This document shows, in pieces, positions 50,790 through 60,423 of a stretch of 64,000 nt of DNA. Within the stretch, counting starts at the first letter, position 1; each line of letters opens with the position of its first letter. Position numbers and translations under genes: made by a program. The notes below the pieces were generated by a model, which saw only the letters and a program-made list of their open reading frames with translations, was not told where the DNA came from and ran no database searches. Source of the stretch: CBDCDJ01 sp965215355 (lineage in GTDB: Bacteria > Deinococcota > Deinococci > Deinococcales > Trueperaceae); contig CBDCDJ010000007.1 in the NCBI GenBank assembly GCA_965215355.1, positions 2,604,001 through 2,668,000 on the forward strand, given 5' to 3'.

Positions 50790-51915
50790 GGCGGGTCACC
50801 TCTCCGAAGGGAAAAGCGTTGGTAGGCAAACCCCCTTCAGCGACGACCCACAAACAAGGATGGTCGCAAGAGGCAGGGAAACTGCCGTAGCCGTCGGTAA
50901 AGACGACAAGTGGGGTAGAAAGCTCTAGGTCTTGCACACTCTCGAAGAACGGAATGAAGCTCGTACCCCCACCGCCTTTGGGCGGGGGAACAGTGGTGTC
51001 CTGCGTCAGGTCGAAAGGTCCGTAGAGTTCGGTGTCGCCGTAAGTGAGGATGACCTGCACGCCAGGATAGGCATTCAATATGCCTTTCAACTCCGCCAAG
51101 AACTGTCCCTGAGACTCGGCATCGTTCAGGCTGCCGCTGGTGTCGATGTGAACGGCTGCTGTTAAGCTCTGGCTCTCGAGCGTCTCTACATAGATTCCCG
51201 CGTAGATGAGCCGAGTATCGAAGGCGCCGTAGTCGTCACTCGTGCTCACGAGGTAGCGCATCAACACCTCACGCCAGTCGACCTGTTGTTTGCCGAGGGC
51301 CAGCGCGAGTTCGACGCCAAGCGGCAGTGTGCCCGCGCTGGTCATTCGGGCTAAAGTGGCGGCGCGGCGGAGAACGCCCTGCCAGTGGCCTCGCAAGTCT
51401 TCAGCAGATTTCCCTGAAACGTCGGTGTTGGGCTCGAGCAAATCTTCGCCTAGTCCGCTACCTCCTCCCTCGCCACTGCCAAGCTCGACTGTGACCGTCG
51501 TAGCCTTGGCTAACAGCTGTTCGTAGACTTCCTCGGTACTGAGGTGCTCGAGACCTTCGTCGCGGGCGATGTCGGCCGGTGCTGTTAAGCCGCTCAATAT
51601 GAGCATCCCATTCACCACGATGTCGGCTGCAATGTTCCATAACCTAGGCTCGCGAGTACCCCGCCGCAACGGATGTGACAGCGCGCAGTGCAGCACCTCG
51701 TGGGCGTAGATGAACAGCTTCTCGGGAACCGGCCGGGTTGTAAAGCCGCTCGGACTCAGATAGATGCGCCTGCCGTCGGTGGCCGCTACTGAGATTTGAG
51801 GATGCTCTTGGATGAGGACTTCGGCGTGAAGGGCGATGGTGGCTAAGAAGGGCGCACGTTTCAACAGCTTGAGGTTGAGTTCGCTTACCTTCTCTTTCGT
51901 GGCCTTGTCATTCAT
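50779..51915 (-). CDS. HExxH metallopeptidase-like / VWA-domain protein (DUF2201-like)
   Basis: A 378-residue protein of the kind paired with MoxR ATPases. The N-terminal half has a zincin motif H72-E-x-x-H76 (AHEVLHCALSHPLRRG), preceded by a helix. A glycine-serine-rich linker (GSGEGGGSGLGEDLL) leads to a VWA-like domain with a MIDAS-type DTSGS (AAVHIDTSGSLNDAESQGQF). The combination suggests a metal-dependent complex loaded by the MoxR ATPase. The stop-start overlap with moxR is 4 bases. Confidence 0.85.
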   Translation of the reverse strand: MNDKATKEKVSELNLKLLKRAPFLATIALHAEVLIQEHPQISVAATDGRRIYLSPSGFTTRPVPEKLFIYAHEVLHCALSHPLRRGTREPRLWNIAADIVVNGMLILSGLTAPADIARDEGLEHLSTEEVYEQLLAKATTVTVELGSGEGGGSGLGEDLLEPNTDVSGKSAEDLRGHWQGVLRRAATLARMTSAGTLPLGVELALALGKQQVDWREVLMRYLVSTSDDYGAFDTRLIYAGIYVETLESQSLTAAVHIDTSGSLNDAESQGQFLAELKGILNAYPGVQVILTYGDTELYGPFDLTQDTTVPPPKGGGGTSFIPFFESVQDLELSTPLVVFTDGYGSFPASCDHPCLWVVAEGGLPTNAFPFGEVTRLAS

Positions 51916-52928
51916 GCTGCGACCTCCGTGATATGGCGGAGGCTCGCCATGATGGCCTCGTCGTTCGCTACGGCCCCGGCAAGTTCTAAGTAGAGCCCCT
52001 TGGCTTGCATGGTCTTGACGACGATGCTGGTGGCGACTTGCAAAAACTCACCTGGAGCTTTGCTGCTGAGCCAGCCCAAGATATGCCTGCCTTGCTCGAC
52101 ATCTTGGGTGCGCAGGGCAAGGGCGGTGGTAACGGCATAGCGTTGACTGGCTTCGGCGGGAAAGAGAATGCTCTTGCCTTTACCCTCGAGTATCGGATTC
52201 AAGTCAGGCAAATCATCCTTGAGGTCACGGTAGGCTTTGAACTCCGCGGCGACCGCTTCACCGACAGCCGGAGCAAGACTTCGATTCGCACTCAGCCTCG
52301 GCCAGACGTTCTCGAGCCAGATGCGTGGGCTCGGCCATGCCACTGCATCCGCTTCAAAACGGTGTAAACACTCGGGGCGGAACCTCAAGAAACCGATGAT
52401 GTCTTCGTGGACACCTTGTTTGATGAAGTACTCGAGGGCGCTTTCCAAGTCGGGTACCAAGGTGTAGTGGTCGAACCTGTTAGCGACGTCGGCGGGCATG
52501 TCGAAAGAGCCGGTTTTATCTCCCTTACGGTTGCCGGTGGCAAAGACGAACCAACCTTCAGGCAGCGCGTAGCTCATCGTTTTACGTTCGTGGATGAGTT
52601 GTTGGGCGATGCCTTGCATGGTGAAGGGTGCTCGCACAATCTCGTCGATAAGGAGGATGCCTTTGCCTTCTTTAGGCAGACCTTCAGGTGGGAGCCACTG
52701 GGTGGTCGTTTCTTTCGGAACAGGGACGCCGTTTATCTCCACAGGCGACTTGTCGCATATGCGGAAGACGCGGTGCTCGAGGCCCATCTCTTTCGCCACC
52801 TGTTCGGTGATGCGGGTTTTGCCAAGACCGGGTGCGCCCCAAATCATCAGCGGGCGAGTGTAGTCGGCTTCGATGGCCCAGGTGAGTTCTCGGGTTAAGT
52901 CTTTGGCGGTGAGTTCGTGTCCGTACAT
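51912..52928 (-). CDS. MoxR-type AAA+ ATPase
   Basis: A 338-residue AAA+ ATPase. Walker A is GAPGLGKT at residues 31-38, Walker B ILLIDEIVRAP, sensor 1 FVFATGNRKGDK, and the arginine finger region MPADVANRFDHY. ATG 52928 has AAGGA upstream; the frame is open for 8 more codons. MoxR ATPases act as chaperones for VWA partners. Here the pair sits in a mobile element with two small accessory proteins. Confidence 0.92.
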   Translation of the reverse strand: MYGHELTAKDLTRELTWAIEADYTRPLMIWGAPGLGKTRITEQVAKEMGLEHRVFRICDKSPVEINGVPVPKETTTQWLPPEGLPKEGKGILLIDEIVRAPFTMQGIAQQLIHERKTMSYALPEGWFVFATGNRKGDKTGSFDMPADVANRFDHYTLVPDLESALEYFIKQGVHEDIIGFLRFRPECLHRFEADAVAWPSPRIWLENVWPRLSANRSLAPAVGEAVAAEFKAYRDLKDDLPDLNPILEGKGKSILFPAEASQRYAVTTALALRTQDVEQGRHILGWLSSKAPGEFLQVATSIVVKTMQAKGLYLELAGAVANDEAIMASLRHITEVAA

Positions 52929-52948
52929 GACTAATCCTTTCTCGAAAG

Positions 52949-53218
52949 TCAATCAACATCTCGGTAGTCGAAGCTGCTGAGGGCGAACAAACCTTGGAGA
53001 GTACAGTTTCTTTCTGAGACAGGCTTCTCAGCCAACTGTTCTAAGATGGTGACGAGCCTGCGGTGATCTTCGCTCGTCATGTACCTCAGGCTGCTACAGC
53101 CGGTAATGGCGTGTTGCAGGTGGTGGCGTTCGTCATCGGCGAGGCCGAGCTGGTTGAACAGTACGAAAATGGTGCCACGGATGTCGGCCCATTCGTCGGG
53201 GTCGAGGTGTCGGCGCAT
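52949..53218 (-). CDS. Small hypothetical protein before the MoxR gene
   Basis: An 89-residue helical protein (MRRHLDPDEWADIRGTIFVL to SSFDYRDVD) with AAGGAG 5 bases before the ATG. It leads the MoxR-VWA operon by 20 bp. Four of its residues are histidine near the middle (ERHHLQHAITG), but no motif is recognised. Confidence 0.65.
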   Translation of the reverse strand: MRRHLDPDEWADIRGTIFVLFNQLGLADDERHHLQHAITGCSSLRYMTSEDHRRLVTILEQLAEKPVSERNCTLQGLFALSSFDYRDVD

Positions 53219-53237
53219 AGAAGCTCCTTTCCACGAA

Positions 53238-53269
53238 AAGGCCGGTGCAGATAGACTTGCACCGGCCTT
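53238..53269 (-). terminator. Terminator between the DUF932 remnant and the MoxR operon
   Basis: AAGGCCGGTGCA (53238-53249) pairs with TGCACCGGCCTT (53258-53269); minus-strand TTTTCG follows. The loop is 8 bases. Confidence 0.7.
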
Positions 53270-53339
53270 GAAGAGGTTCGAGACTGAAATTGAGGTTTGA
53301 AGAAAGCTTACGAGGCTGCGAAAGCACTTTCTCGAATTG

Positions 53340-54247
53340 CTAAGCCGCTCGCGCCACCCTTTGCCAATCGGTCAAGGGCAAAGTCAAAGTCTTCCAACCT
53401 GCTTCTTCGAGTTCCGAAGCTCGGTCGTAGTCGGCAGCGCCTTCGGCCGTTCGAGTGACTGCGTTCGCCAAGCCCCAACGACTGAAGTCGGCATCTTTCA
53501 TAAAGTGTTTGAGGATGCTGTCCGTTTCTCCCTGGTTGAAAGCCAGTTGATTGGATAGTTCTTCGACCGCTTTGACGGGTTGCTCGATAATTTCGTTCGT
53601 CGAGCGTTGCAGGACGGTGACGATTTTCTCGAAGGTCTCAGGAGTTGCTGCAGCTCGTACCACGTCTCGAGTCTTAAGCCAGAAGGCTTTGTCATCGGCT
53701 TCCAGCGCTTCATCGCTGAAGAGTTCGTAGGTCTTTTCTTCCGACTCGGTGATGCGGCCGATGTGATGCTTGCGTTGGCCGTAGTCGGGGGCAATCATGC
53801 CGTTGCTACAAATGAGACGATAAATGAGGGGCGTGACACTCAGTGCCCCCAGTCCGATTTCGCTGTTGCTGATAACGATGCCGCTTTGGACCGGGTCACC
53901 CTTTTTGACCTCGGCTTCTATCTTGGGAAACACGCACTTCAAGTAGAGCTTGGTTTCGGTGACGTCGCAGGAGAGGATGTCGAGACCTTTGCCATTGTCA
54001 TCTTTGAGCTCTGAGAGCACAGGCATGACAGCGTGCAACAGGTCGTAGTTGTCGAGCCTCCGGTAGCGGTTGCTGAGGAAGGCTCTGGCTTTGCCGTCCA
54101 GGGTGCGAATCATCCGCTCGCTCGGCTGTTGTTTGAACCAGTGGTTGACGTTGTGGGCCAAGAGAGCGGAAGCTTCCCTTTGTAAGCGGTCGTAATACTT
54201 GGCGGGGATGCCTAGGTAAGTGCCGATTTGGCGGTGGCTGTGGGGTG
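53340..54247 (-). pseudogene. DUF932-type protein, C-terminal part cut off by ISAs1
   Basis: The frame is open from the IS edge at 54247 to the stop at 53340 (about 300 residues) and begins PHSHRQIGTYLGIPAKYYDR, without a start codon. This is typical of DUF932 / phage-plasmid-like proteins, some of which occur on mobile elements. The missing 69 N-terminal residues are on the plus strand at 63053-63258. A TTG at 54161 could allow a shortened product. C-terminal landmarks include YRLICSNGMIAPDYGQRKHHIG. Confidence 0.85.
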
Positions 54248-55455
54248 CAGGGCTGACGCATCAAAAGCGAAGGCGCTAGTCTTGAGGAATGACAGAAGAG
54301 CTAGAGACAGAGCAGCTACGTTTAGCGGTGTTGCACTTTGCGGAATTACCTGACCCAAGGATAGAGAGAAGCAAACAGCATTCGCTGGTTACCATTGTGG
54401 CTATCGCTTTGAGCGCGATTCTAGCAGGGGCAGACAGCTTTTACGAGATAGAAACGTTTGGGCAGACGAAGAAGGTGTGGCTGGAAGGGTTCCTTGAGTT
54501 GAAAAACGGCATTCCCAGTCATGACACCTTCAACCGAGTATTTCGCCTGTTAGACCCCGCCCATTTCCAGACGTGCGCGCTGGACTGGGTGCGAGCAGCT
54601 ATCGGTGGCCGTCTCAGGGCTGAGGATGTGCTGGCAATCGACGGTAAGCAGCTACGGGGTTCGGCAACCGAGACTGTTAAGGCTGTGCATATGCTCAACG
54701 TCTGGTCACACGCGCACGGGCTATGCCTGACCTCGACGGCGGTAGACGGCAAGAGCAACGAGATTAGCCACGTGCCGGGCTTGCTCGACACCTTGTCGCT
54801 GCTCGATATAGCAGGCTGTATTGTGACGGTAGACGCACTCAACACGCAACGTGACATCGCTGTCAAAGTCAAAGAGCACGATGCCGAGTACATCATGGCA
54901 CTCAAACAAAACCACCCCAAGCTCTATGAAGATGTGGCGTGGCTGTTCGAGAACGCCGACGCTTCCCAACTCGACAACAGCTTCGAGACCCGTGAACGCT
55001 GCCGGGGACGCGACGAGGTGCGACACTGCACGGTCTTGTCCGAGGTGTCTGAACTTGCTTTCTTAGAGGCGCATCAATGGCCCGGCCTTGAGAGTGTCGC
55101 CAAAGTCACTTCGAAACGCACCCTCAAAGGCCAAACCAGCCAAGAAGAGCGCTACTACTTATGTAGCTTCAAAGCCGATGCTGAAAAGCTTCTGTCAGCC
55201 GTTCGTGCTCATTGGGGTGTCGAGAACAAGCTGCACTGGACTTTGGATGTTGTCTTTGGTGAGGACGCCCACAGCTACACAGAGCGTCGTGGTGCTGAGA
55301 ACATGTCCATACTACGGCAGTTCGCCTTAAACTTACTCAGGCAAGACACCTCTAAAGGTTCACTCAAAGCTAAGCGCAAAAGGGCTGCTTGGGATGACGA
55401 CTTTCGTGCGCGTATCATCAAAGGTCTTAGCCCTGATTAAGATGCGTCAGCCCTG
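54248..55455 (+). mobile_element. ISAs1-family insertion sequence, copy 1
   Basis: A 1,208-bp element with 15-bp perfect inverted ends (CAGGGCTGACGCATC and its complement). It carries one intact transposase gene. The sequences flanking this copy are not duplicates of each other. Instead its left flank CTGTGGGGTG is the complement of the flank of copy 2 (63249-63258) except for one base, evidence for recombination between copies. Confidence 0.92.
54289..55440 (+). CDS. ISAs1-family transposase, copy 1
   Basis: A 383-residue transposase. Acidic residues lie in VLAIDGKQLRGS, GCIVTVDALNTQRDIA and HWGVENKLHWTLDVVFGED, the ISAs1 DDE pattern; the N-terminal DDE_Tnp_1-associated domain (FAELPDPRIERSKQHSLVTI) is complete. 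Apparently intact. Confidence 0.93.
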   Translation: MTEELETEQLRLAVLHFAELPDPRIERSKQHSLVTIVAIALSAILAGADSFYEIETFGQTKKVWLEGFLELKNGIPSHDTFNRVFRLLDPAHFQTCALDWVRAAIGGRLRAEDVLAIDGKQLRGSATETVKAVHMLNVWSHAHGLCLTSTAVDGKSNEISHVPGLLDTLSLLDIAGCIVTVDALNTQRDIAVKVKEHDAEYIMALKQNHPKLYEDVAWLFENADASQLDNSFETRERCRGRDEVRHCTVLSEVSELAFLEAHQWPGLESVAKVTSKRTLKGQTSQEERYYLCSFKADAEKLLSAVRAHWGVENKLHWTLDVVFGEDAHSYTERRGAENMSILRQFALNLLRQDTSKGSLKAKRKRAAWDDDFRARIIKGLSPD

Positions 55456-57763
55456 TGACCGGGTGAGCGTCATCGTCATAGACCTCAAGTACCCCGACAC
55501 CGTCTCCGGCTTTTTCGACATGGTGCCACTTTTCGTCAAGGCAGGGCACGACGTGCAATTATTCTTACCTTATGGTGAGCACACGCTGCGCTTGCCGCTA
55601 CTTTTGGGCACCGAGACCTTTCAGGGTGCCAGCGAGGTGGCCGACATGATCGCGCCGGACGTGAAGCACGAAGCCGCATCCTTTTATCGCAAGCAAGAGC
55701 GTCTTTTGCTAACTGCTTTGTTGATGGGGATGGCTCGAGAAGGTCAGCCGAGCTTGGGAGTACTGTTCCGGTTACTGCGTCAAGGCAGAACCGCAGTACA
55801 GTCTTATATCCATAAGCATTCTGACCCGCTTGTCCGAGAAACCGCCAAAGGTTTTTTCGACCTCGATGCGGGCAAGCAAGCCGGGGTGATTGCCGGACTT
55901 GCCGGGGAGCTGCAGGCGTTCGACGACCCGAGGCTCGAGCGTGCCACGACAGCGTCGAACAATCCAAAAGAGAACCTCGACTTAGAAGGAGTAGGGCTAC
56001 GCCCCACCCTGCTCTATATCGGCATTCCGCAGGAGCACTTGCAAGGGACAAGAGCAACGGTGCTGCTAAAGCTTCTCAAACGCGCCATTGACCTCTCACT
56101 CCTCAAAGCCGCCAACGCCCACAGTGGCAAACTCCCCAATCACGTGTCGTTCTATCTCGACGAGTTCGCCAACCTGGGCGTTTTGCCGAATGTCGGCGAG
56201 ACCTTTGCGACGATGCGCAGTCGGCGCGTGGCCTATCACGTCAGCTTACAAAACCGGGCGCAGGGCGAGGCGCTTTACGGTCGGGACCAATTTAAATCAT
56301 TCATCACCAACAACTTCCAGCAGGTCATCATCTTCCCACGCTCCTTGAAATTCGAGGACGCTGATTACTTCAGCCGAGCGCTCGGTTTCATCACCGCCTT
56401 GGATAGGTCCGAGGGAAGCTCGAGCGAAGGGTTTCTCGGCAAGCGTCGCCGCAGCGAGCTGTTGAGGGAAGTTGCCAGACCCCTGTTGTCCATCGAAGAG
56501 ATGATGGACTGGCCGGAGGCGATGGGGGTGTTGTTGGCGAGTGGTGCTCCGCCTGTCAAAGTTATCTTGCCGAGACTGGATGAAGCTAAAGTGCTGGGGG
56601 TCAAGAATCCACTTCACAAGCGGTACCGTGACGCACTCGATGTGCCCGCGCCTCACCTTCTCGCACAAATCCTTATTCAGCGTCGTGTGGGCGAGTCTTT
56701 ACAAGCCGTAGCGTCTCAGAGCGAAGAGTCGCCAACGTTCAGGGCAACGGATGGCCACACCATAAAACCGATAGACATCATCCCGAGGGGCGTCGAGAGT
56801 GAATCTAAGCCACCAGGTCGCACCCTTGTGGAAATAGAAGGAAACCGAGAAGGAAAGCAACCTGCTGTTGGGCACGAGAAAAAACTGGAGGTACTACATT
56901 TCGATCCCCAACAAGCCTTGCTCGCCTGGCTCGACGACCTCGCCGTTCATGATGTAGGCATGAAGCAGTTCCGAAACCCGAGGTCGAACGCTCTGTCGAA
57001 GGTGAATTTTGACCTATCGACCATTCCGACACCTTTACAAAAACCTGACGGGTTAGATGCTTGGATAACGAACGGTTGGGTCAAGGTGTCGAGCCAAGAA
57101 ATCGGTTTGGTCGGTAAGGGTTTGGAGGTTGTCGGCAAGAAGCGTCTACAACAACTTCAGCGTATGGTCGAACAAAATGATGTAAAGGCTGAGGCAAAGC
57201 AAGTTGAGGCGGAGTCACCGGCAGTGGCAATCGTAGCGACTTCTGAGCTTGAGGTACTGCGTCAAAAAGAGACGGAAAAGCTGAGACGATACCTCAACGA
57301 AAACGGTCACCTTCTCAAAGGCCATCCACAGCGCAAAGCCAAGACCGCCCTCGAGGCGATTGGCACTTATCAAGACGGTACCGTCATATTGGAGAGAAAT
57401 CTCGTCGAGCGCCTCCTACAGCGCCCTTTACCCGAAGACCTGAGCATGAATGAAGCGCTGAGTGAGCAAGGGGCAAGGCTCGAGATTTCCCTATGTCGCC
57501 TGCAACAGTTAGAGCCTCTAAACGCTTGGTTTGAAGAAAATCAGCACCGGCTCGAGGGTCACATGTCCTACGAAGCGCTAGCCGCAAAGGGTGAAGCGCC
57601 GCCTGTCGTCGGTCTATTTCGACCGGAGGTGGTCGCCCTACCTAAAAAGGTGCTCAAAAACCTTTTGGGCAGTGTGCCTGCTTATGGGAAGGAGGTTCGG
57701 CCCATCATCGACGGTAAACGCCCTTACCTAATCGGTATCGAGCTGTCGCCTCCGGAGCAGTGA
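55456..57763 (+). pseudogene. Type IV coupling protein (TraG/VirD4-like), N-terminus removed by ISAs1
   Basis: About 770 residues are open from the IS edge. The frame resumes inside the ATPase domain at DRVSVIVIDLKYPDTVSGFF, so the membrane anchor and Walker A loop are missing. Walker B-like HVSFYLDEFANLGVLPNV and the arginine-containing QNRAQGEALYGRDQFKSFITNNFQQ are present. The C-terminal 300 residues are variable, with two short related segments (RRYLNENGHLLKGHPQRKAK; NAWFEENQHRLEGHMSYEAL). An ATG at 55394 inside the IS is in frame and could make an inactive hybrid. Confidence 0.85.
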
Positions 57764-57814
57764 AGGGCTAAAATCCCTGCTCGCGTCAGCATTGCTTTCC
57801 ACTAAGGTAAGGCT

Positions 57815-58348
57815 ATGTCGAAACCGAACCGCCGAAAAGTTTTTGCTGTTTGTGCGCTCGCCGGAATCCTCGTGCTTGCGTTCGCCGATAATTTCGTCAG
57901 AGCGCAAACTGCGACCTACCGCATTTTGAACAAAGCCGAGGAAGTCGAGGAGGTCGTTCAAGTCGCCACGAGCGAAATTCTCGTGGTCACAGACGTGTTG
58001 CGTTCGCAGGCAGTAGCGGACGCGTTGCGCGAGGCGATGGTGGTCAGAGGCGTTGCCGTCTACATCCTGATTCCTGTAGTGACCGCAGAAGAGAAGCCGT
58101 CCTACACCGCCAGCCTCGCTTATGCGGGTGCGAACGTCCGTTTGTCGGAGGTCGGCGGAAGCTTTATCGTGTTAGACCGACGCTACACGCTCACGGGACC
58201 CCTTATCGGCAGCTTGGGCCAGGTTGAAACGGAAACGCCGACCCTCCTCATCGACGACCCTTCTTACGCTCAAAAGTTTGTCGAAGGTTTCCGGCAGAGC
58301 TTCGAGCAGGCACAGGTCTACACGCCCCAAGTCGAGGGAAAACAGTGA
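57815..58348 (+). CDS. Exported protein with degenerate phospholipase D-like fold
   Basis: A 177-residue protein with an N-terminal signal or anchor (VFAVCALAGILVLAFADNFVRA). The rest resembles one half of a PLD/nuclease domain (VVTDVLRSQAVADALREAMVVRGVAVYILIP; VGGSFIVLDRRYTLTGPLIG), but the HxK motif is absent (the matching site reads GGSFIVLDRR). It is probably a non-catalytic envelope protein of the transfer region. It overlaps the next gene by 4 bases. Confidence 0.65.
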   Translation: MSKPNRRKVFAVCALAGILVLAFADNFVRAQTATYRILNKAEEVEEVVQVATSEILVVTDVLRSQAVADALREAMVVRGVAVYILIPVVTAEEKPSYTASLAYAGANVRLSEVGGSFIVLDRRYTLTGPLIGSLGQVETETPTLLIDDPSYAQKFVEGFRQSFEQAQVYTPQVEGKQ

Positions 58349-58620
58349 AGGTGCGCCTAATCCTAATCAAGGTCTTGCTTGCCCTGCTTGGTGTGAGCTA
58401 CGGGGTAACGGGACTGATGTTCATTTCCACCTTGACACCTGGAGGGCTTTCCTTGGGCCTTTCGATGTTTGGTCTGAGTCTTATCCTTTACCTCTTGTGG
58501 GCGATGCTGCGCACGCTCTGGCAGATTCGGGAACTGCTCATGCTGTCGACGACTCGAGCCATCCCAGATGCGACTGTATCGACGCTCGACTTCAAGCCTT
58601 ATAATGATGAAAAGGCTTAG
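58345..58620 (+). CDS. Small two-pass membrane protein
   Basis: A 91-residue protein from GTG 58345, overlapping the previous stop (GTGA). Two membrane helices (LILIKVLLALLGVSYGVTGLMF and LGLSMFGLSLILYLLWAML) and a soluble tail. Position between a PLD-like protein and a transglycosylase suggests a part of the transfer apparatus. Confidence 0.65.
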   Translation: MKVRLILIKVLLALLGVSYGVTGLMFISTLTPGGLSLGLSMFGLSLILYLLWAMLRTLWQIRELLMLSTTRAIPDATVSTLDFKPYNDEKA

Positions 58621-59053
58621 CTTTCTCCTTTGTTTAGCTCTGGCTCCGACCAGCTTGGCCTGTACACCTACGGATGTGCTCCTCAGTTGGACGGATGCGT
58701 CTGCGGCAAGCTTCGGTTTAGACAGCGACCTTGTACGCGCTGTCGTCTGGGTCGAGAGCCGTTACTGTGTAGACGCGCTGAGTGCTGAGGGCGCTATAGG
58801 ACTTGGTCAGCTGATGCCCGCTACAGCTTTAGAAGTGGGCATCAATCCTCGTGAACCTGCACAGAATCTCTGGGGTACTGCCAAATATTTACGAGCAGGT
58901 TACGACACTTTCGGTGACTGGACGTTAGCCTTAGCCGCCTACAATGCTGGTCCGGGCAATGTCAGACGCTACGGGGGTATGCCACCCTTCGCTGAGACGC
59001 AACGGTATGTGTGGGAGGTCCTGAATGTCTATGCCAACCTCAAAGGACGCTGA
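58604..59053 (+). CDS. Lytic transglycosylase (SLT domain)
   Basis: A 149-residue exported peptidoglycan lyase. Signal peptide MMKRLSFLLCLALAPTSLAC, then the SLT fold with catalytic glutamate in VVWVESRYCVDALSAEGAIG, GLGQLMPATA and LALAAYNAGPGNVRRYGG. Such enzymes open the cell wall for type IV secretion. ATG 58604 or the adjacent 58607 is the likely start. It overlaps both neighbours. Confidence 0.9.
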   Translation: MMKRLSFLLCLALAPTSLACTPTDVLLSWTDASAASFGLDSDLVRAVVWVESRYCVDALSAEGAIGLGQLMPATALEVGINPREPAQNLWGTAKYLRAGYDTFGDWTLALAAYNAGPGNVRRYGGMPPFAETQRYVWEVLNVYANLKGR

Positions 59054-59984
59054 GGTTCAAGAGAAGCTAGATGACGGGTTTCAAGAACTTCTCGATATTC
59101 TGCCTGTCTGGATTCAGGACGCTGCGCTTTCACACATAGATAATCTCGAGGAAATCGCTATCGACCTAGGGCGCTACCTCGTCGTACATCACGCTCTCGG
59201 TTACGCCGTCTCGGAGCGAACCGTCACCAAAGACGACCTCAACTACATCATCCACCGCGTCCACGGCTTTCGGGAGGATAACCGCACCGGCATCGATAAA
59301 ACAGTCCACCGCATCGCTGCTATCCGAGACCGCTACGACGAGATTGTCGGCATCACCATACGAATAGGCCGCTTTCTCAGAGGCGTTGCCGAGCCCTTGA
59401 GTAAAATTCTGCTCGAGCAGCGTGACAGCCTCATGCTGATTGGGTCGCCCGGTGTCGGTAAGACAACACTGCTCAGAGATATTGCACGGCTTCTAGCCGC
59501 TAAGTTTGGCTCGAGAGTCATCATCGTGGACTCGAGCAACGAAATCGGTGGTGACGGCAAGATTCCGCATCTCGGCATCCAATTGGCGAGGCGTTTGCAA
59601 GTATCAAATCCATCCCGACAAGCCAGCATCTTGATGCAGGCACTGACAAACCATAACCCGAAGGTCATCATCGCAGACGAGATTGGCTACCGAGGTGATG
59701 TCGAGGTGGTAACGACCATCGCCCGGCGCGGCGTGCGGATGATAGCCACCGTTCACGGCGAGTGCTTACAAGATGTGATGGAGAACCCTGACCTGGCACC
59801 GCTGCTGGGCATTAACCACTCAGAAGTAGGTCGTCTTTCACGTCCAGTGTTCGGTGCAGCCCTCGAGGTCAGAGGGCGAGGACAGTTTTATTACCATTCC
59901 GATGTGGGATTAGCTGTCGACCAGCTTCGCAAAGGGCAAGACGCTGGAGGCCAGTGGCTTACGAAGGTGAGACTCTTCAACTGA
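59025..59984 (+). CDS. SpoIIIAA/Ycf45-like P-loop ATPase
   Basis: A 319-residue ATPase of the secretion-type RecA fold. Walker A GSPGVGKT is at residues 140-147; VIIADEIGYRGDVEVVTTIARRG is the Walker B region and MIATVHGE follows. The N-terminal IAIDLGRYLVVHHALGY region fits the SpoIIIAA/Ycf45 family rather than VirB11. In this context it may power assembly or transport. It overlaps the transglycosylase gene by 29 bases. Confidence 0.8.
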   Translation: MSMPTSKDAEVQEKLDDGFQELLDILPVWIQDAALSHIDNLEEIAIDLGRYLVVHHALGYAVSERTVTKDDLNYIIHRVHGFREDNRTGIDKTVHRIAAIRDRYDEIVGITIRIGRFLRGVAEPLSKILLEQRDSLMLIGSPGVGKTTLLRDIARLLAAKFGSRVIIVDSSNEIGGDGKIPHLGIQLARRLQVSNPSRQASILMQALTNHNPKVIIADEIGYRGDVEVVTTIARRGVRMIATVHGECLQDVMENPDLAPLLGINHSEVGRLSRPVFGAALEVRGRGQFYYHSDVGLAVDQLRKGQDAGGQWLTKVRLFN

Positions 59985-60000
59985 GCCATTGTGGCAGTAA

Positions 60001-60159
60001 AGATGTCCGTTCAACCTGCTTTTAGACATAGGCACTGGCTATAGACAAAAAATAGGCAACTGAAGACATAGCGTGCAGGACGAGGGTTTCTCGTTCTGTA
60101 GACATGGCCGGTACAAAACAGACATGCGAATAAAAAAGATTGGACATCTCTGATGTCTA
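60001..60159. other. Array of AGACAT repeats, candidate iteron origin
   Basis: Variants of TAGACATA lie at 60023, 60042, 60063, 60099, 60119 and 60141, mostly 19-22 bp apart (about two helical turns), with inverted copies at 60001-60006 and 60152-60159. AT-rich tracts lie among them (60132-60140, 60160-60170). The intergenic region 59985-60485 has no gene. This is the layout of plasmid iterons or of a cooperative regulator site. Confidence 0.5.
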
Positions 60160-60299
60160 CTTTTAGTTTTTGCGTTCTACACATAACAAGTCGCTGAAAC
60201 AGACGGTCTACCTTCGATAACCCCTGCGCTACAGTCCTAAGCACTCGAGCGTCTACAGACAGGCTTTTAGGCGGGACTGTTGCGGTAGTAAAAATGTCA

Positions 60300-60334
60300 G
60301 GCGAGAAGCCATCAACCACGAAAGCCTTCTCGCC
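60300..60334 (+). promoter_or_regulatory. Stem-loop 1 with shared loop motif
   Basis: GGCGAGAAG (60300-60308) pairs with CTTCTCGCC (60326-60334). The 17-base loop starts CCATCAACCACG, the same 12 bases as in stem-loop 2. Confidence 0.6.
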
Positions 60335-60423
60335 CGACATCCACACATAGCGGAGTGCTATGCATACAAAGCTTAGCAAAATCATCGCGCGCCGTTTCTA
60401 AAAAATGGCTATCCTCCTACGCA

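Noticed and set aside
59025..59984. VirB11-type ATPase
   Set aside because: The N-terminal region and spacing around Walker A fit the SpoIIIAA/Ycf45 family better; VirB11 signature boxes were not seen.
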